Assembly: GCA_947499755.1 (NCBI GenBank)
Contig: CANMPU010000046.1
Location: forward strand, 1-7,241
Source of the DNA: Betaproteobacteria bacterium
GTDB lineage: Bacteria; Pseudomonadota; Gammaproteobacteria; Burkholderiales; CANMPU01
DNA: 7,241 nt
Direction of reading: 5' to 3'
Of this stretch, positions 6,652 through 7,241 are shown one piece after another. Each line of letters opens with the position of its first letter. Position 1 is the first letter of the stretch. The position numbers were made by a program, and so were the translations under genes. Below the pieces are notes generated by a model. The model had not been told where the DNA came from, did no database searches, and worked only from the letters and a program-made list of their open reading frames with translations.

Positions 6652-7194
6652 TTAAAGAACGAGGTGCTGGGGATCTCGTTGCTTCCCGCCGGGAAACGCT
6701 TGACCCCGAGATTTTTTGAACTTGGTTCGAATACGGTTCTTTTTCAATAGCGATAAATAGTCGACGAACACCTTGCCTATAAGATGGTCCATTTCATGCT
6801 GTATACATACCGCGAGCAGTCCATCCGCTTGTAGCGTAAAGCGCTTGCCTTCTTTATTCAAAGCTTGGACCGTAATCTTTTCCACTCGCTGCACTTTTTC
6901 GTACACGCCAGGCACCGACAGACAACCCTCCTCGCAAGTGGATGTCCCGCTGCTTTCAAGAATTTCGGGGTTGATAAAAACGAGTAGTTGATCACGGGTT
7001 TCGGATACATCAATAACGATGACACGTCTATGCACGTCAACCTGAGTCGCCGCTAGGCCCACGCCTGGTGCGGCGTACATGGTCTCCGCCATATCGGAAA
7101 CTAGCGAACGTATACCGTCATCAACAACCTCGACGGGCAAGGCAATTTTGTGGAGGCGTTCGTCTGGATATTGTAAAATGAATAGCGCTGCCAT
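6652..7194 (-). CDS. def: Peptide deformylase
   Basis: 180-residue metalloenzyme that removes the N-formyl group from nascent proteins at the ribosome exit, reversing the modification made by Fmt. All three family motifs are intact: GVGLAATQ (44-51, GxGxAAxQ type), EEGCLS (88-93, metal ligand Cys91), and QHEMDHLIG (132-140, metal ligands His133 and His137, catalytic Glu134). The basic tail [11 protein letters not shown] is typical of proteobacterial type I enzymes. The start ATG gives the standard beginning [20 protein letters not shown]; upstream only a weak AAGA is seen. It is the first gene of the cluster in this window. The stop is TAA at 6652-6654. Confidence 0.97.
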   Translation of the reverse strand: MAALFILQYPDERLHKIALPVEVVDDGIRSLVSDMAETMYAAPGVGLAATQVDVHRRVIVIDVSETRDQLLVFINPEILESSGTSTCEEGCLSVPGVYEKVQRVEKITVQALNKEGKRFTLQADGLLAVCIQHEMDHLIGKVFVDYLSLLKKNRIRTKFKKSRGQAFPGGKQRDPQHLVL

Positions 7195-7202
7195 AAATTC
7201 TT

Positions 7203-7224
7203 GCTAATTTAACGAATTAGATGC
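7203..7224. repeat. Imperfect palindrome just upstream of def
   Basis: Six-base arms ctaatt (7204-7209) and aattag (7215-7220) flank taacg. The symmetry continues to ttgc and gcaa if two bases on one side are skipped. It lies 10 to 30 bases ahead of the def ATG, in an AT-rich leader where a promoter is expected. A weak promoter with TTTAAA and TAAATT spaced 17 bases can be drawn on the minus strand. Operator or chance symmetry cannot be told apart here. Confidence 0.3.
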
Positions 7225-7241
7225 AAAATTTAAATTGCTTT

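Noticed and set aside
1..7241. Mobile element, CRISPR array, phage or defence system
   Set aside because: No transposase, integrase, direct-repeat array, tRNA attachment site or defence gene is visible. Every long gene is a housekeeping or two-component gene in a conserved order.

Overview
The window reads almost entirely on the minus strand. It looks like an ordinary chromosomal segment of a betaproteobacterium, perhaps a Nitrosomonadales/Methylophilales-type organism. That placement is an inference from the gene order def-fmt-rsmB-DUF4390-ntrY-ntrX, familiar from that class, from protein character, and from base composition near 50% G+C by eye. The exact genus cannot be fixed from the sequence.

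Layout in the direction of transcription (high to low coordinates): a short AT-rich leader (7195-7241) with an imperfect palindrome; def, peptide deformylase (6652-7194); a 79-base gap holding a GC-rich hairpin; fmt, methionyl-tRNA formyltransferase (5622-6572); rsmB, 16S rRNA m5C967 methyltransferase (4332-5603); a small exported DUF4390 protein (3785-4372) whose start lies inside rsmB; ntrY, a membrane sensor histidine kinase (1593-3788) joined to it by a GTGA stop/start overlap; ntrX, its response regulator (319-1578); a 205-base non-coding stretch rich in inverted repeats; and the first 37 codons of a transketolase gene (1-113), which runs off the left edge.

The first three genes serve translation: Fmt formylates initiator Met-tRNA, Def removes the formyl group from nascent proteins, and RsmB modifies 16S rRNA. 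The last three form a plausible envelope-signalling unit: an exported protein of unknown function, a kinase with an extracytoplasmic sensor domain, and a DNA-binding regulator. Gaps and overlaps from fmt to ntrX are short enough for one transcript. Transketolase probably has its own promoter and leader.

The most notable feature is NtrX. It keeps a complete receiver domain and a Fis-type DNA-binding domain. Its central AAA+ domain, however, has lost the Walker A lysine, both arginine-finger positions, the sensor II arginine and the two loops (including GAFTGA) that contact sigma-54. It looks like a pseudo-ATPase regulator that binds DNA without activating sigma-54 polymerase. The second point of interest is the transketolase leader, which has nested palindromes, a TATAAT box, a 16-codon ORF and a hairpin followed by eight T. 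No mobile element, CRISPR array, tRNA or rRNA gene was seen.
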